From the NCBI GenBank assembly GCA_964502095.1, contig CAZCUF010000002.1:1-64000 (forward strand): 64,000 nucleotides of DNA, in the 5' to 3' direction. Origin of the DNA: JACPVF01 sp964502095 (GTDB lineage Bacteria > Chloroflexota > Anaerolineae > Anaerolineales > Villigracilaceae). Under the pieces are notes generated by a model that did not search any database, was not told the DNA's origin, and saw only the letters and a list, made by a program, of their open reading frames with translations. Below, in pieces: positions 8,474-16,607 of this stretch (its first letter is position 1; every line of letters begins with the position of its first letter). The translations under genes and the position numbers were made by a program.

Positions 8474-8746
8474 ATGGCAACTTTAAAAATTCCGACACCT
8501 TTAAGAAGTTATACAAGCGGGCAGGCTGAGATCGCCGTTTTGGGCGCGAATGTCGCGCAGGCGATGGACAGCCTGGTCGAGGAATTTCCGGCGTTGAAAC
8601 CGCATCTTTACAACGACGACGGGCAATTGCGTCCGTTTGTCAATTTGTTCGTCGGCGAAAACAATATCAGAGATTTGCAGGGACTCGCGACTCCGCTCGA
8701 CGAGAACGCGCGCGTGATCCTGATCCCTTCGATCGCGGGTGGATGA
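8474..8746 (+). CDS. cysO: CysO-like ubiquitin-fold sulfur carrier protein
   Basis: 90 residues ending in the diglycine SIAGG, the site that is adenylated and converted to a thiocarboxylate. Start and end follow mycobacterial CysO closely: IPTPLRSYTSGQ near the N-terminus and FVNLFVGENNIR then GLATPLDENARV before the tail. This is nearer to CysO than to MoaD or ThiS. The thiocarboxylate would donate sulfur to an aminoacrylate formed by CysM. The stop codon overlaps the start of the E1-like gene (ATGA), which encodes the probable activating enzyme. Confidence 0.88.
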   Translation: MATLKIPTPLRSYTSGQAEIAVLGANVAQAMDSLVEEFPALKPHLYNDDGQLRPFVNLFVGENNIRDLQGLATPLDENARVILIPSIAGG

Positions 8747-9906
8747 TGGAATCTTTTCTTCCCGGTTTAACCCGCGATGAAATTCTGCGTTATTCGCGCC
8801 ATCTTTTGATTCCCGAAGTGGGATTGGAGGGCCAGCGCAAGCTGAAAGGTTCGTCCGCGCTGATCATCGGCACAGGCGGGCTTGGCTCGCCGGCCGCGTT
8901 GTATCTGGCCGCGGCGGGCGTCGGCCGCATTGGGCTTGTGGATTACGATGTGGTCGACTCGTCGAATTTACAGCGTCAGGTCATTCATGGAACGTCCACC
9001 ATTGGCAAGTTGAAGGTCGAAAGCGCCAAGGCGCGCTTGCTGGATTTGAATCCCAATATCGAAGTGGATGTTTATAACGAATTGTTCACATCCGAAACTG
9101 CGATGCGCATCGCGCAGGATTACGATGTTTTGCTGGACGGCACGGACAATTTCCCAACGCGCTATCTGACCAGCGACGTGAGCGTCTTTCTCGGCAAACC
9201 GAATGTATACGCGTCCATTTATCGTTTCGATGGACAGGTCAGCGTTTTCGACGCCAGAATAGGGCCGTGTTATCGTTGTCTCTTTCCCGAACCGCCGCCG
9301 CCGGGACTTGTCCCTTCGTGCGCGGAGGGTGGTGTGCTTGGCATACTGCCCGGCACCATCGGCACACTTCAGGCGACCGAAGCGTTGAAGATTTTGCTCG
9401 GCATCGGCGAGCCGTTAATCGGAAAACTTTTGCTTTACAACGCGCTCGACATGTCGTTCGATTTCGTGAAGTTGAAGAAGAATCCGAATTGCCGCGTGTG
9501 CGGACCGAACGCCGACATCAAAACATTGATCGACTACGAAGAGTTTTGCGGCGTTCCGAGTCACGATCATGACGAAGGCTCGGCAGGCGCGGGCTGGGAC
9601 ATTTCCGCGCTCGAACTCTCTGAGCGCATGAAGCAGAATCGCTTGAAACTGCTGGATGTCCGCGAGCCTCACGAATTGGAAATCTCCTCCATTACTGGCG
9701 CGGTGAATATTCCACTCGGACAATTGGCGGCGCGCCTTTCCGAGCTTGACTCGGCGGAAGATATGGTCGTATTTTGCAAAGCTGGGACGCGCTCGGCGCG
9801 CGCACTGGAACTGCTGGCCAGCGCGGGATTCAAAAAGGTCAAAAATCTCAAAGGCGGGATCAACGCCTGGGCGAAGGAAGTGGATCGCAACTTGCCGGTC
9901 TACTAA
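8743..9906 (+). CDS. moeZ: MoeZ-like E1 adenylyltransferase fused to rhodanese
   Basis: 387 residues. The ThiF/MoeB domain has the nucleotide loop GTGGLGS (43-49), zinc cysteines in CYRC and CRVC, and the conserved SCAEGGVLGILPG segment. The last 110 residues form a rhodanese domain with active-site Cys in FCKAGTRSA. In MoeZ-type enzymes the first domain adenylates the carrier's C-terminal glycine and the rhodanese delivers persulfide sulfur. Directly coupled to cysO (4-bp overlap). It could also serve MoaD or a tRNA-thiolation carrier elsewhere in the genome. Confidence 0.88.
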   Translation: MMESFLPGLTRDEILRYSRHLLIPEVGLEGQRKLKGSSALIIGTGGLGSPAALYLAAAGVGRIGLVDYDVVDSSNLQRQVIHGTSTIGKLKVESAKARLLDLNPNIEVDVYNELFTSETAMRIAQDYDVLLDGTDNFPTRYLTSDVSVFLGKPNVYASIYRFDGQVSVFDARIGPCYRCLFPEPPPPGLVPSCAEGGVLGILPGTIGTLQATEALKILLGIGEPLIGKLLLYNALDMSFDFVKLKKNPNCRVCGPNADIKTLIDYEEFCGVPSHDHDEGSAGAGWDISALELSERMKQNRLKLLDVREPHELEISSITGAVNIPLGQLAARLSELDSAEDMVVFCKAGTRSARALELLASAGFKKVKNLKGGINAWAKEVDRNLPVY

Positions 9907-9941
9907 ATTGAAAAAGGGGAAGGTTGGCTGACGCAACAGGC

Positions 9942-9950
9942 TGGTAAAAT
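9942..9950 (+). promoter_or_regulatory. extended -10 promoter for cbs
   Basis: TGGTAAAAT (TGn plus TAAAAT), 23 bp before the cbs start. No good -35 is visible, as is usual for extended -10 promoters. An AAAGGAG ribosome site follows at 9961-9967. Confidence 0.6.
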
Positions 9951-9973
9951 TGCTGAAAGCCAAAGGAGAATGA

Positions 9974-11386
9974 ATGAATCTCTTATCCCCTTCGCATGAA
10001 AAACGGGTGTACGAAAGTATTACCGGCGCCATCGGAAATACGCCGCTGGTGAGGCTGGCGCGCATCGCCCATGATTTGCCCGTTCCGCTGTACGCCAAAA
10101 TGGAATTGCTCAACCCCGGCGGTTCGATCAAGGACCGTGTGGGCTTGAATATTATCGAGCAGGCCGAAAAGCGCGGGGAATTGAAAGCGGGCGGGACTGT
10201 GGTGGAAGCGACTTCCGGAAATACGGGAGTTGGCCTTGCCATTGCCGCGGCTTTGAAAGGTTATAAGACCATCTTCGTCATGCCCGACAAAATGTCGAAT
10301 GAGAAGATTCAATTGCTGAGATCGTATGGGGCCAAAGTAGTCATCACGCCGACCGCGGTGGGGCCGGAGGATCCGCGCTCGTATTATGAAGTGGCAAAAC
10401 GGCTGGCGCGCGAAACGCCGAACGCGATTCTCGCCAATCAATATCACAACCCCGATAACCCGCGTACGCACGAGATGACGACCGCGCCCGAAATCTGGGA
10501 GCAGACCGAAGGGCGCGTGACCGATGTCATCATCGGCATGGGAACCGGCGGAACGATTTCCGGCATCGGACATTATCTCAAAGCCAGGAATCCGAAGATT
10601 CAAATTGTGGGCGTGGATATCGAAGGCTCGATCCTTTTGGAGATTTGGAAAAATCACGGCCAGATTCCCGCCGGCTCTTTTCCGAAAACGTATAAAGTGG
10701 AGGGCATCGGCGAGGACTTTCTGCCGACCACGACCGATTTGGAAGTAGTGGACGAGATCGTGCGCGTGAACGACCGCGAGTCGTTTTTGTGGGCGCGTCA
10801 ACTGGTGAGGCAGGAGGGGATTTTCGCGGGCGGTTCATCGGGATCGGCCATTGCCGGCGCGGTCAAATACGGACGCGGGCTTGGCTCGGACCGTTTGATG
10901 GTGGTCATCCTTCCGGATTCAGGCTCGCGCTATCTCTCCAAGTTCTATGACAATAAATGGATGCGCGAGAACGGTTTCCTCGAGATGGAATTCGGCGAAG
11001 TGACCCTTAGCGACCTGTTACTGGTCAAGGCGAACAAACAGTTGTACACCGCCGCGCTGGGCGATTCGATGCGCAAAGTGATGGCCTCCATGCGGCAATA
11101 TGCGGTTTCGCAGATGCCGGTCGTCGGCGCGGAAGGCGCGCTGGTCGGCACAATCGAAGAAGTGGATTTGCTCAATCATTTGCTCGATAACCATCAACAT
11201 TCGCAGGACGAGGCAATCGATCCGCTGGTACAGAATGCGCAGGCGGTCTATCCGCCGGATACCACATTGGACGAAGCCATGCCCATGCTTACACAGGGTT
11301 TTGCTTTGATCGTGATGGACGCAGGCAGGCCCACCGGCATTTTGACAAAGATCGACGTGTTGGATTACGTAGCCGGCAAGATTTAA
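9974..11386 (+). CDS. cbs: cystathionine beta-synthase with two CBS domains
   Basis: 470 residues. The PLP lysine is K53 in NPGGSIKDR, followed by EATSGNTG and GMGTGGT loops. The segment VEGIGEDFLPTT distinguishes cystathionine beta-synthases from cysteine synthases. Two CBS regulatory modules occupy about residues 345-405 and 410-468 and may bind an adenosyl ligand. It condenses serine (or an activated serine) with homocysteine, the first step of transsulfuration. It has its own promoter, separate from the CysO cluster. An O-acetylserine sulfhydrylase side activity is possible. Confidence 0.87.
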   Translation: MNLLSPSHEKRVYESITGAIGNTPLVRLARIAHDLPVPLYAKMELLNPGGSIKDRVGLNIIEQAEKRGELKAGGTVVEATSGNTGVGLAIAAALKGYKTIFVMPDKMSNEKIQLLRSYGAKVVITPTAVGPEDPRSYYEVAKRLARETPNAILANQYHNPDNPRTHEMTTAPEIWEQTEGRVTDVIIGMGTGGTISGIGHYLKARNPKIQIVGVDIEGSILLEIWKNHGQIPAGSFPKTYKVEGIGEDFLPTTTDLEVVDEIVRVNDRESFLWARQLVRQEGIFAGGSSGSAIAGAVKYGRGLGSDRLMVVILPDSGSRYLSKFYDNKWMRENGFLEMEFGEVTLSDLLLVKANKQLYTAALGDSMRKVMASMRQYAVSQMPVVGAEGALVGTIEEVDLLNHLLDNHQHSQDEAIDPLVQNAQAVYPPDTTLDEAMPMLTQGFALIVMDAGRPTGILTKIDVLDYVAGKI

Positions 11387-11409
11387 CCGAACATTGAAAT
11401 ACGAAAATG

Positions 11410-11415
11410 TAAAAT
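11410..11415 (+). promoter_or_regulatory. -10 box placed for a leaderless alr mRNA
   Basis: TAAAAT ends 6 bases before the alr ATG at 11422, so transcription would begin at or next to the start codon. No ribosome site precedes the ATG. Confidence 0.5.
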
Positions 11416-11421
11416 TATCGA

Positions 11422-12525
11422 ATGCGCCCCACCTATCTTAGAGTCAATCTTTCACAACTTAAACGCAATCTCGAAGCGATCCGCGCACACGCCGCGCCCG
11501 CCAAAGTTTTAGCGATATTGAAAGCCAATGCCTACGGTCACGGTGTGGACGGCGTCGCGCCGTTCCTCGCGCCGTTCGCGGATTATATCGGCGTGGCGCT
11601 GGCGGAGGAGGGCGTTCATCTACGCGAGCTTCATATCGACAAACCGATTCTGGTGATGGGCGGAATATCGGCTGAGCAACTGCCCTTGTTTGTGGAACAT
11701 GGCCTGACGCTTACCGCTTCTTCTCCAGACCTGTTGACTGCCGCCGAACAAATTGCATCCGCCGCCCGAACGCGGCTCAAAGCCCACCTGAAGATCGATA
11801 CAGGCATGGAACGCGTCGGCGTGCGCGATACGGAAGCGGAATCGTTCCTTGAGCAATCCTTGAAGTGCAAACATGTCGAAATCGAGGGGATCTATACCCA
11901 TCTCGCCAACTCTGAATCCGCCGATTTGACCCACGCGCGCCTGCAAGTCGAAAGGTTCATGAATCTTTTACGCTTTTATGAGAAGCGCGGCCTGCCGCCT
12001 CCGCCGATCCGCCACATGGCGAATTCGGGTGGAATTTTGCAATTGCCGGAGAGCCGCCTCGATATGGTTCGGTCGGGCGTCATGCTGTACGGAATCTATC
12101 CCGGCGCGGAGACCCAGCACAGTGTGGAAATTCGCCCGGCCCTCACCTGGGTGTCGCAGGTGGTTTATTCCAAGATCACGCCGCCGGGGCGGCCGGTCAG
12201 CTACGGGTCGTTGTGGCAGGCTGAGGTTCCGACCAGAATCGTGACCATCCCATGCGGCTATGCGGATGGATATTTCCGCCGCATGACGAATCAAGCGCAA
12301 GTCGTCATCCGCGGAAAAAAGTTCCAGCAGGTGGGCCGCATTTGCATGGATCAATTTATGGTGGATGTGGGCGATGAAGATGTGCGCGTGGGGGAGGAGG
12401 CCATCCTGCTCGGCGCGGGGATCGCGGCTGAAGACCTGGCGCGCTGGGCCGGTACGAATGAATACGAAGTGATGACCAACATCAGCGCGCGTGTGCCGCG
12501 CGTGTTTGTGACCGATGAGGGATAA
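11422..12525 (+). CDS. alr: alanine racemase
   Basis: 367 residues, normal family length. The PLP lysine is K34 in AILKANAYGHG and the second catalytic base is Y261 in VSYGSLW. The barrel domain is followed by the C-terminal beta domain with GYADGYFR and VGRICMDQFMVDV, all classic. It makes D-alanine for peptidoglycan. The gene has no ribosome site and a -10 box immediately upstream, which suggests a leaderless transcript. Next downstream is lspA, with its own extended -10. Confidence 0.93.
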   Translation: MRPTYLRVNLSQLKRNLEAIRAHAAPAKVLAILKANAYGHGVDGVAPFLAPFADYIGVALAEEGVHLRELHIDKPILVMGGISAEQLPLFVEHGLTLTASSPDLLTAAEQIASAARTRLKAHLKIDTGMERVGVRDTEAESFLEQSLKCKHVEIEGIYTHLANSESADLTHARLQVERFMNLLRFYEKRGLPPPPIRHMANSGGILQLPESRLDMVRSGVMLYGIYPGAETQHSVEIRPALTWVSQVVYSKITPPGRPVSYGSLWQAEVPTRIVTIPCGYADGYFRRMTNQAQVVIRGKKFQQVGRICMDQFMVDVGDEDVRVGEEAILLGAGIAAEDLARWAGTNEYEVMTNISARVPRVFVTDEG

Positions 12526-12533
12526 AGGCTTTC

Positions 12534-12542
12534 TGGTACAAT
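12534..12542 (+). promoter_or_regulatory. extended -10 promoter for lspA-rluD
   Basis: TGGTACAAT, 29 bp before the TTG start of lspA. It matches the TGGTAAAAT element before cbs and rpsP. Confidence 0.55.
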
Positions 12543-12571
12543 GCCTTGCCAATATTTCCTTGAGGTGATTT

Positions 12572-13093
12572 TTGAAACTTTTACGAACGTATCTTGCTTT
12601 ATTACTTCCCGCCGGTTTGATCATCGCGCTCGACCAATGGACCAAATGGCTGGTGCGCACGAATCTGCCGTTTGGCGCCGCCTGGCTTCCGGATTGGTTG
12701 AATTGGTTGAGCCCGTACGCCCGTATTGTGAATTGGCATAACAGCGGCGCGGCCTTTGGCATGTTTCAGGGCGGCAACATGGTGTTCACAATTCTGGCAA
12801 TTGTTGTGACAGGCGCGATTGTATATTATTATCCCCGCGTGGAAGCGGAGGACTGGCCTCTGCGCCTCGCCATGGATTTGCAATTAGCTGGCGCGGTCGG
12901 CAACCTGATCGACCGTTTACTGCGCGGCCGCGTCACCGACTTTATTTCGGTGGGCACCTTCCCGGTTTTCAACGTGGCGGATTCGAGCATCAGCATCGGT
13001 GTGGTGATTTTATTGCTCGGCGTCTGGTGGAAGGAAAGAATGGAAAAGAAGAAGCTGGCCGCCGAGGGAACCATCGAAAGCAGTGATAAGTGA
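12572..13093 (+). CDS. lspA: lipoprotein signal peptidase (signal peptidase II)
   Basis: 173 residues with four membrane segments. Catalytic aspartates are in GNLIDRLLRG and NVADSSISIG, and the conserved NSGAAFGMFQ segment is present. The start is TTG, chosen because a GAGGTG ribosome site lies 3-4 bases upstream and the N-terminus aligns with the family. It cleaves signal peptides of the lipoproteins made by Lgt, which is also encoded in this window; several lipoproteins here would be its substrates. Its stop overlaps the GTG start of rluD. Confidence 0.92.
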   Translation: MKLLRTYLALLLPAGLIIALDQWTKWLVRTNLPFGAAWLPDWLNWLSPYARIVNWHNSGAAFGMFQGGNMVFTILAIVVTGAIVYYYPRVEAEDWPLRLAMDLQLAGAVGNLIDRLLRGRVTDFISVGTFPVFNVADSSISIGVVILLLGVWWKERMEKKKLAAEGTIESSDK

Positions 13094-14007
13094 GTGAGCG
13101 GGTCGAAACGTTTCGATATCAGGATTCAAATTCAGCGCGGCTGGATAAAATTCTGGTTGCGCGCCTGCCTGAGTTCTCGCGGGCGCGTCTGCAAAGCCTG
13201 ATCAACGCAGGTTTTGTGCAAGTGGACGGCCGGCCTGCCGAAAAAACGGGACAAATGATCGAAGCGGGGATGGAAGTCACAGTGCGCATCCCGCCTCCTG
13301 CGCCGAGCAATTTGATCGCCGAGGAGATTCCACTTAACATAATTTTTGAAAACGACGATTTGCTGGTGATAAACAAACCTGCAGGGATGGTCGTTCATCC
13401 CGCGGCCGGGCATGCATCCGGTACGCTGGTCAACGCGGCGCTGGGATATGACCCTGGGATCGGCGAGATCGGAGGCGAGGAACGGCCGGGCGTTGTCCAC
13501 CGCCTCGATAAAGAGACCTCGGGCCTGATTCTGCTTGCGAAGAATGACGCGGCCCATCACTGGTTGCAGGATCAATTTCGTGCGCGGCATGTCGAAAAGA
13601 CGTACATCGCCCTGGTGGATGGTCGTCCGCCGACGCCGTTGGGCCGCGTGGAAGCCCCGATCGGGCGCGATCCGAGTCATCGTAAAAAGATGGCGGTTGT
13701 CCCCGCGCACAAAGGGCGCGAGGCGGTCAGTGAATACAAGACTATTAAGAGTTTCAAAGATCATACGCTGTTGGAATTTCATCCGCTGACGGGCCGCACG
13801 CACCAAATCCGGTTGCATTGCGCGTTCCTCGGCTGTCCGATTGTGGGCGATAAAATATACGGTTTGAAGAAACAAACGATTCATTTGGATCGGCATTTTC
13901 TTCACGCGGCCCGATTGAAAATTATTTTGCCGAATGAGAAGAAAGCGCGTGTGTTCAATGCCGAATTGCCGCAGGAATTACAGACCGTTCTCGATCATTT
14001 GGAGTGA
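13090..14007 (+). CDS. rluD: RluD-family 23S rRNA pseudouridine synthase
   Basis: 305 residues. An S4 RNA-binding domain (about 14-75) precedes the synthase domain. The catalytic Asp is D140 in HRLDKETSGL, and the RTHQIRLH motif near residue 238 is typical. It isomerises uridines in large-subunit rRNA, by homology around helix 69. GTG start overlaps the lspA stop (GTGA), the same lspA-rluD pairing found in many bacteria. Confidence 0.9.
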   Translation: MSERVETFRYQDSNSARLDKILVARLPEFSRARLQSLINAGFVQVDGRPAEKTGQMIEAGMEVTVRIPPPAPSNLIAEEIPLNIIFENDDLLVINKPAGMVVHPAAGHASGTLVNAALGYDPGIGEIGGEERPGVVHRLDKETSGLILLAKNDAAHHWLQDQFRARHVEKTYIALVDGRPPTPLGRVEAPIGRDPSHRKKMAVVPAHKGREAVSEYKTIKSFKDHTLLEFHPLTGRTHQIRLHCAFLGCPIVGDKIYGLKKQTIHLDRHFLHAARLKIILPNEKKARVFNAELPQELQTVLDHLE

Positions 14008-14009
14008 AT

Positions 14010-15050
14010 ATGGATTTCGTGGATTTACGTTCCGATACCGTTACACAGCCAACGCCGGAGATGCGCGAAGCAATGGCGAACGCCAAAGTAGGCGACGATG
14101 TTTTTGGCGACGACCCAACGGTGAATCAATTACAGGAGATGGCCGCCGAAAAAGTGGGCATGGAAGCCGGGTTGTTCGTCCCATCCGGGACGATGGGAAA
14201 CCTGACGGCGATCATGACTCACTGCGCCCGCGGCGATGAAGCGATTTTGGGCGCGCGCTCACACACAGTGCTATTTGAAGGCGGCGGTATTTCGTATTTG
14301 GGCGGCGTACATTCGCGCCAGGTTCAGGAGCAGACGGATGGTTCTCTCAAGTTGGAAGATATCGAGCAAGTACTTCGGCCTGACGATGTGCATGAGCCGG
14401 TTTCGCGCCTGATCGGGATCGAAAACACGCACAATCGCTGTGGCGGCGTATATCAATCGCCGGAATACGTTCGTTCGCTGGCCGATTTTGCTCATGCGCG
14501 CGGCATGGTCGTCCACATGGACGGGGCGCGGGTATTCAATGCGGCCGCGGCGCAAAAGATAAACGTCGGGCAGTTGACTGCTTCGGTGGATTCGATGACT
14601 TTTTGTTTGAGCAAAGGATTGTGCGCGCCGGTTGGATCGGTGCTGTGCGGCTCGAAGAAATTCATCGAGCGGGCGCGGCATATCCGCAAGCATTTGGGCG
14701 GGGGAATGCGCCAGGCGGGAATCCTGGCCGCGGCTGGAATTGTGTCGCTGGAGAAAATGACGGGGCGATTAAGCGAGGATCATGCGCGGGCGAGGCGTCT
14801 GGCCGAAGGGTTGAGTCAGATTCCGGGCGTCGTTTTGGATGCGGGTTCTCCATCCACCAATATGGTTTATTTTAATTTGGCAGATTCGATTCCGCTGGGT
14901 GTGGGTGAAATCGAAAAAAGAATGAAGGCGCTTGGGGTTTTGGTCGAGGCTTCGGGGCCGCGCCGCTTCCGAGTGGTGACGCATTATTGGATCGACGATG
15001 CCGGAGTGGAAAAAGCCGTCACGGCTTTTGAAGAAACGCTGGCGAATTAA
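14010..15050 (+). CDS. ltaE: low-specificity L-threonine aldolase (PLP)
   Basis: 346 residues, fold type I PLP enzyme. The opening VDLRSDTVTQPT, then VGDDVFGDDPT, and the PLP lysine K202 in LSKGLCAPVGS define the threonine aldolase family, which splits threonine into glycine and acetaldehyde. The HIRKHLGGGMRQAG segment contacts the cofactor. A GTG six bases earlier overlaps the rluD stop, but the ATG at 14010 fits the family start better. The TAA overlaps the stop of the convergent GGDEF gene by 3 bp. Confidence 0.88.
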   Translation: MDFVDLRSDTVTQPTPEMREAMANAKVGDDVFGDDPTVNQLQEMAAEKVGMEAGLFVPSGTMGNLTAIMTHCARGDEAILGARSHTVLFEGGGISYLGGVHSRQVQEQTDGSLKLEDIEQVLRPDDVHEPVSRLIGIENTHNRCGGVYQSPEYVRSLADFAHARGMVVHMDGARVFNAAAAQKINVGQLTASVDSMTFCLSKGLCAPVGSVLCGSKKFIERARHIRKHLGGGMRQAGILAAAGIVSLEKMTGRLSEDHARARRLAEGLSQIPGVVLDAGSPSTNMVYFNLADSIPLGVGEIEKRMKALGVLVEASGPRRFRVVTHYWIDDAGVEKAVTAFEETLAN

Positions 15051-16603
15051 TGGGCCGGCAAACTCCGGTGGTTTGCGGTTGATTCGATCTGATTGCGGCC
15101 GCGTTCTTTGGCGATATAAAGCCGCCGGTCGGCCAGATCGATAAGTTTAATGATCTCGTTTGCATCGTCGGGGAATTGCGCGATGCCCTGACTGAGCGTC
15201 GCGGCTGGGATTTCGCGCTGGCCGCGGCCTTTGATTTTCAGGGTATTCATGCTTCGATGAATGCGTTCGGCCACTCGATATGCCTGTTCTTTTGTGGCTC
15301 CCGGCAGGGCGATTACGAATTCTTCGCCGCCCCAACGGCCGACGGCATCGGTTTGTTTAATGTGACTGCGAATCGTATTGCATAACAAGTTTAAAATGTC
15401 ATCGCCAGCCAGATGTCCATAAGTGTCGTTATAGTTTTTGAAATAATCTATATCCAGCATGATCAGGCTGAGGGGCGTATGCGTGAGCAAAGAGTCTTTG
15501 GCAAATTCCCCTAAAAGTTTCAGGAAATAGCCGTGGTTATAAACCCCGGTCAAACTATCCAGGCGGGAGCGTCTTTCGACGTCGCCATGCTGGATCGAAT
15601 TATCGAGCGCCAAAACGGCGTGGCGCGCCATGTTGTTCAGCAATTCCAGGTCACTGCGGTCGAATGCGTAGGGCCGATAGGAGGCGATGGAGATCAAGCC
15701 GTTGATGTTCGCGCCGCGCAAGGGCACGCCCATCCATGAGAGACTGGATTTTGCCTGACCGACGACGATTTTCCTTACACCGGGCAGTTCGAGTTCGCGG
15801 CGCAGGTCCGGCAGAAATAATTCCTTTTGGTTGCTGATTACCCATCCCGAAAAGGTGCCGTCCACACTGACCGACAAGCCGTTGAAATATTCCCCATCAT
15901 CGCAGAATTCTACTAGTTTGACTTTATCGCCGTCCAGAATACCTACAAAGTAGCTGTCTGCTTCGAGGGCGCTTTGAATCGTTGCGCTCAACAGGGAAAG
16001 CACCTGCTGGGTGTTGAGCGAGGAGGAGATTTGGCGGCTGAATTCATTGATGATCTCCAGGCGGTTGATGTTTTTGCTGGTGACGCTCCTGAGTTGCGAA
16101 ATGGTTTCGATTGAAACGACCGCGATGAAGATGGTGCCGACCATCACCAGGAATTCATTCGGTTTGCCCACCTGTGAGATTTTCAACACGAAAAAGGACA
16201 GAGCCATTCCCGCTACGATGAAGTAGGCGGCCTTGCGTTCGGAAACGATGGAAATGGTGATCGTCAGGAGGACCATCAAGGCGCTTAGAAAGTTGTCAAT
16301 TTGGTTGGGGAGCAGAGTCGAAACCATTGCGAATGCAACGATCTGGAAGGTTGCGAATACCCAAACGTGGGCGGGCTGTAATTTGGGCGAGGGAATCAGG
16401 ATAAAGTGAAAATAAGCAAGATACAGGCTGTTGATAACACAATAGGTGATGAGAGCAGTATCCTGAAACGAATTTGTTTCGTGATTCAGAATATTGCTAA
16501 AAACCATCGCTCCCAGCAGGAAGATGCTCGCCGCTCCTGCCGGTAGAACGGAAATTTGTTTTTCCTGTGGTTTGAAATCGGAAGAATTGGGTCGGCTTTT
16601 CAT
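15047..16603 (-). CDS. membrane GAF-GGDEF diguanylate cyclase
   Basis: 518 residues. About six hydrophobic helices (residues 20-175) are followed by a GAF domain (about 205-340) and a GGDEF domain (about 355-510). The catalytic signature is intact, RWGGEEF, with the metal/base motif LDIDYFKNYNDTYGH, so it should make c-di-GMP. The inhibitory I-site RxxD upstream of the signature reads KQTD, so canonical product inhibition is probably lost. It starts 4 bp after the HD-GYP gene, so the two are very likely one transcript. Confidence 0.88.
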   Translation of the reverse strand: MKSRPNSSDFKPQEKQISVLPAGAASIFLLGAMVFSNILNHETNSFQDTALITYCVINSLYLAYFHFILIPSPKLQPAHVWVFATFQIVAFAMVSTLLPNQIDNFLSALMVLLTITISIVSERKAAYFIVAGMALSFFVLKISQVGKPNEFLVMVGTIFIAVVSIETISQLRSVTSKNINRLEIINEFSRQISSSLNTQQVLSLLSATIQSALEADSYFVGILDGDKVKLVEFCDDGEYFNGLSVSVDGTFSGWVISNQKELFLPDLRRELELPGVRKIVVGQAKSSLSWMGVPLRGANINGLISIASYRPYAFDRSDLELLNNMARHAVLALDNSIQHGDVERRSRLDSLTGVYNHGYFLKLLGEFAKDSLLTHTPLSLIMLDIDYFKNYNDTYGHLAGDDILNLLCNTIRSHIKQTDAVGRWGGEEFVIALPGATKEQAYRVAERIHRSMNTLKIKGRGQREIPAATLSQGIAQFPDDANEIIKLIDLADRRLYIAKERGRNQIESTANHRSLPAH

Positions 16604-16607
16604 GTGC

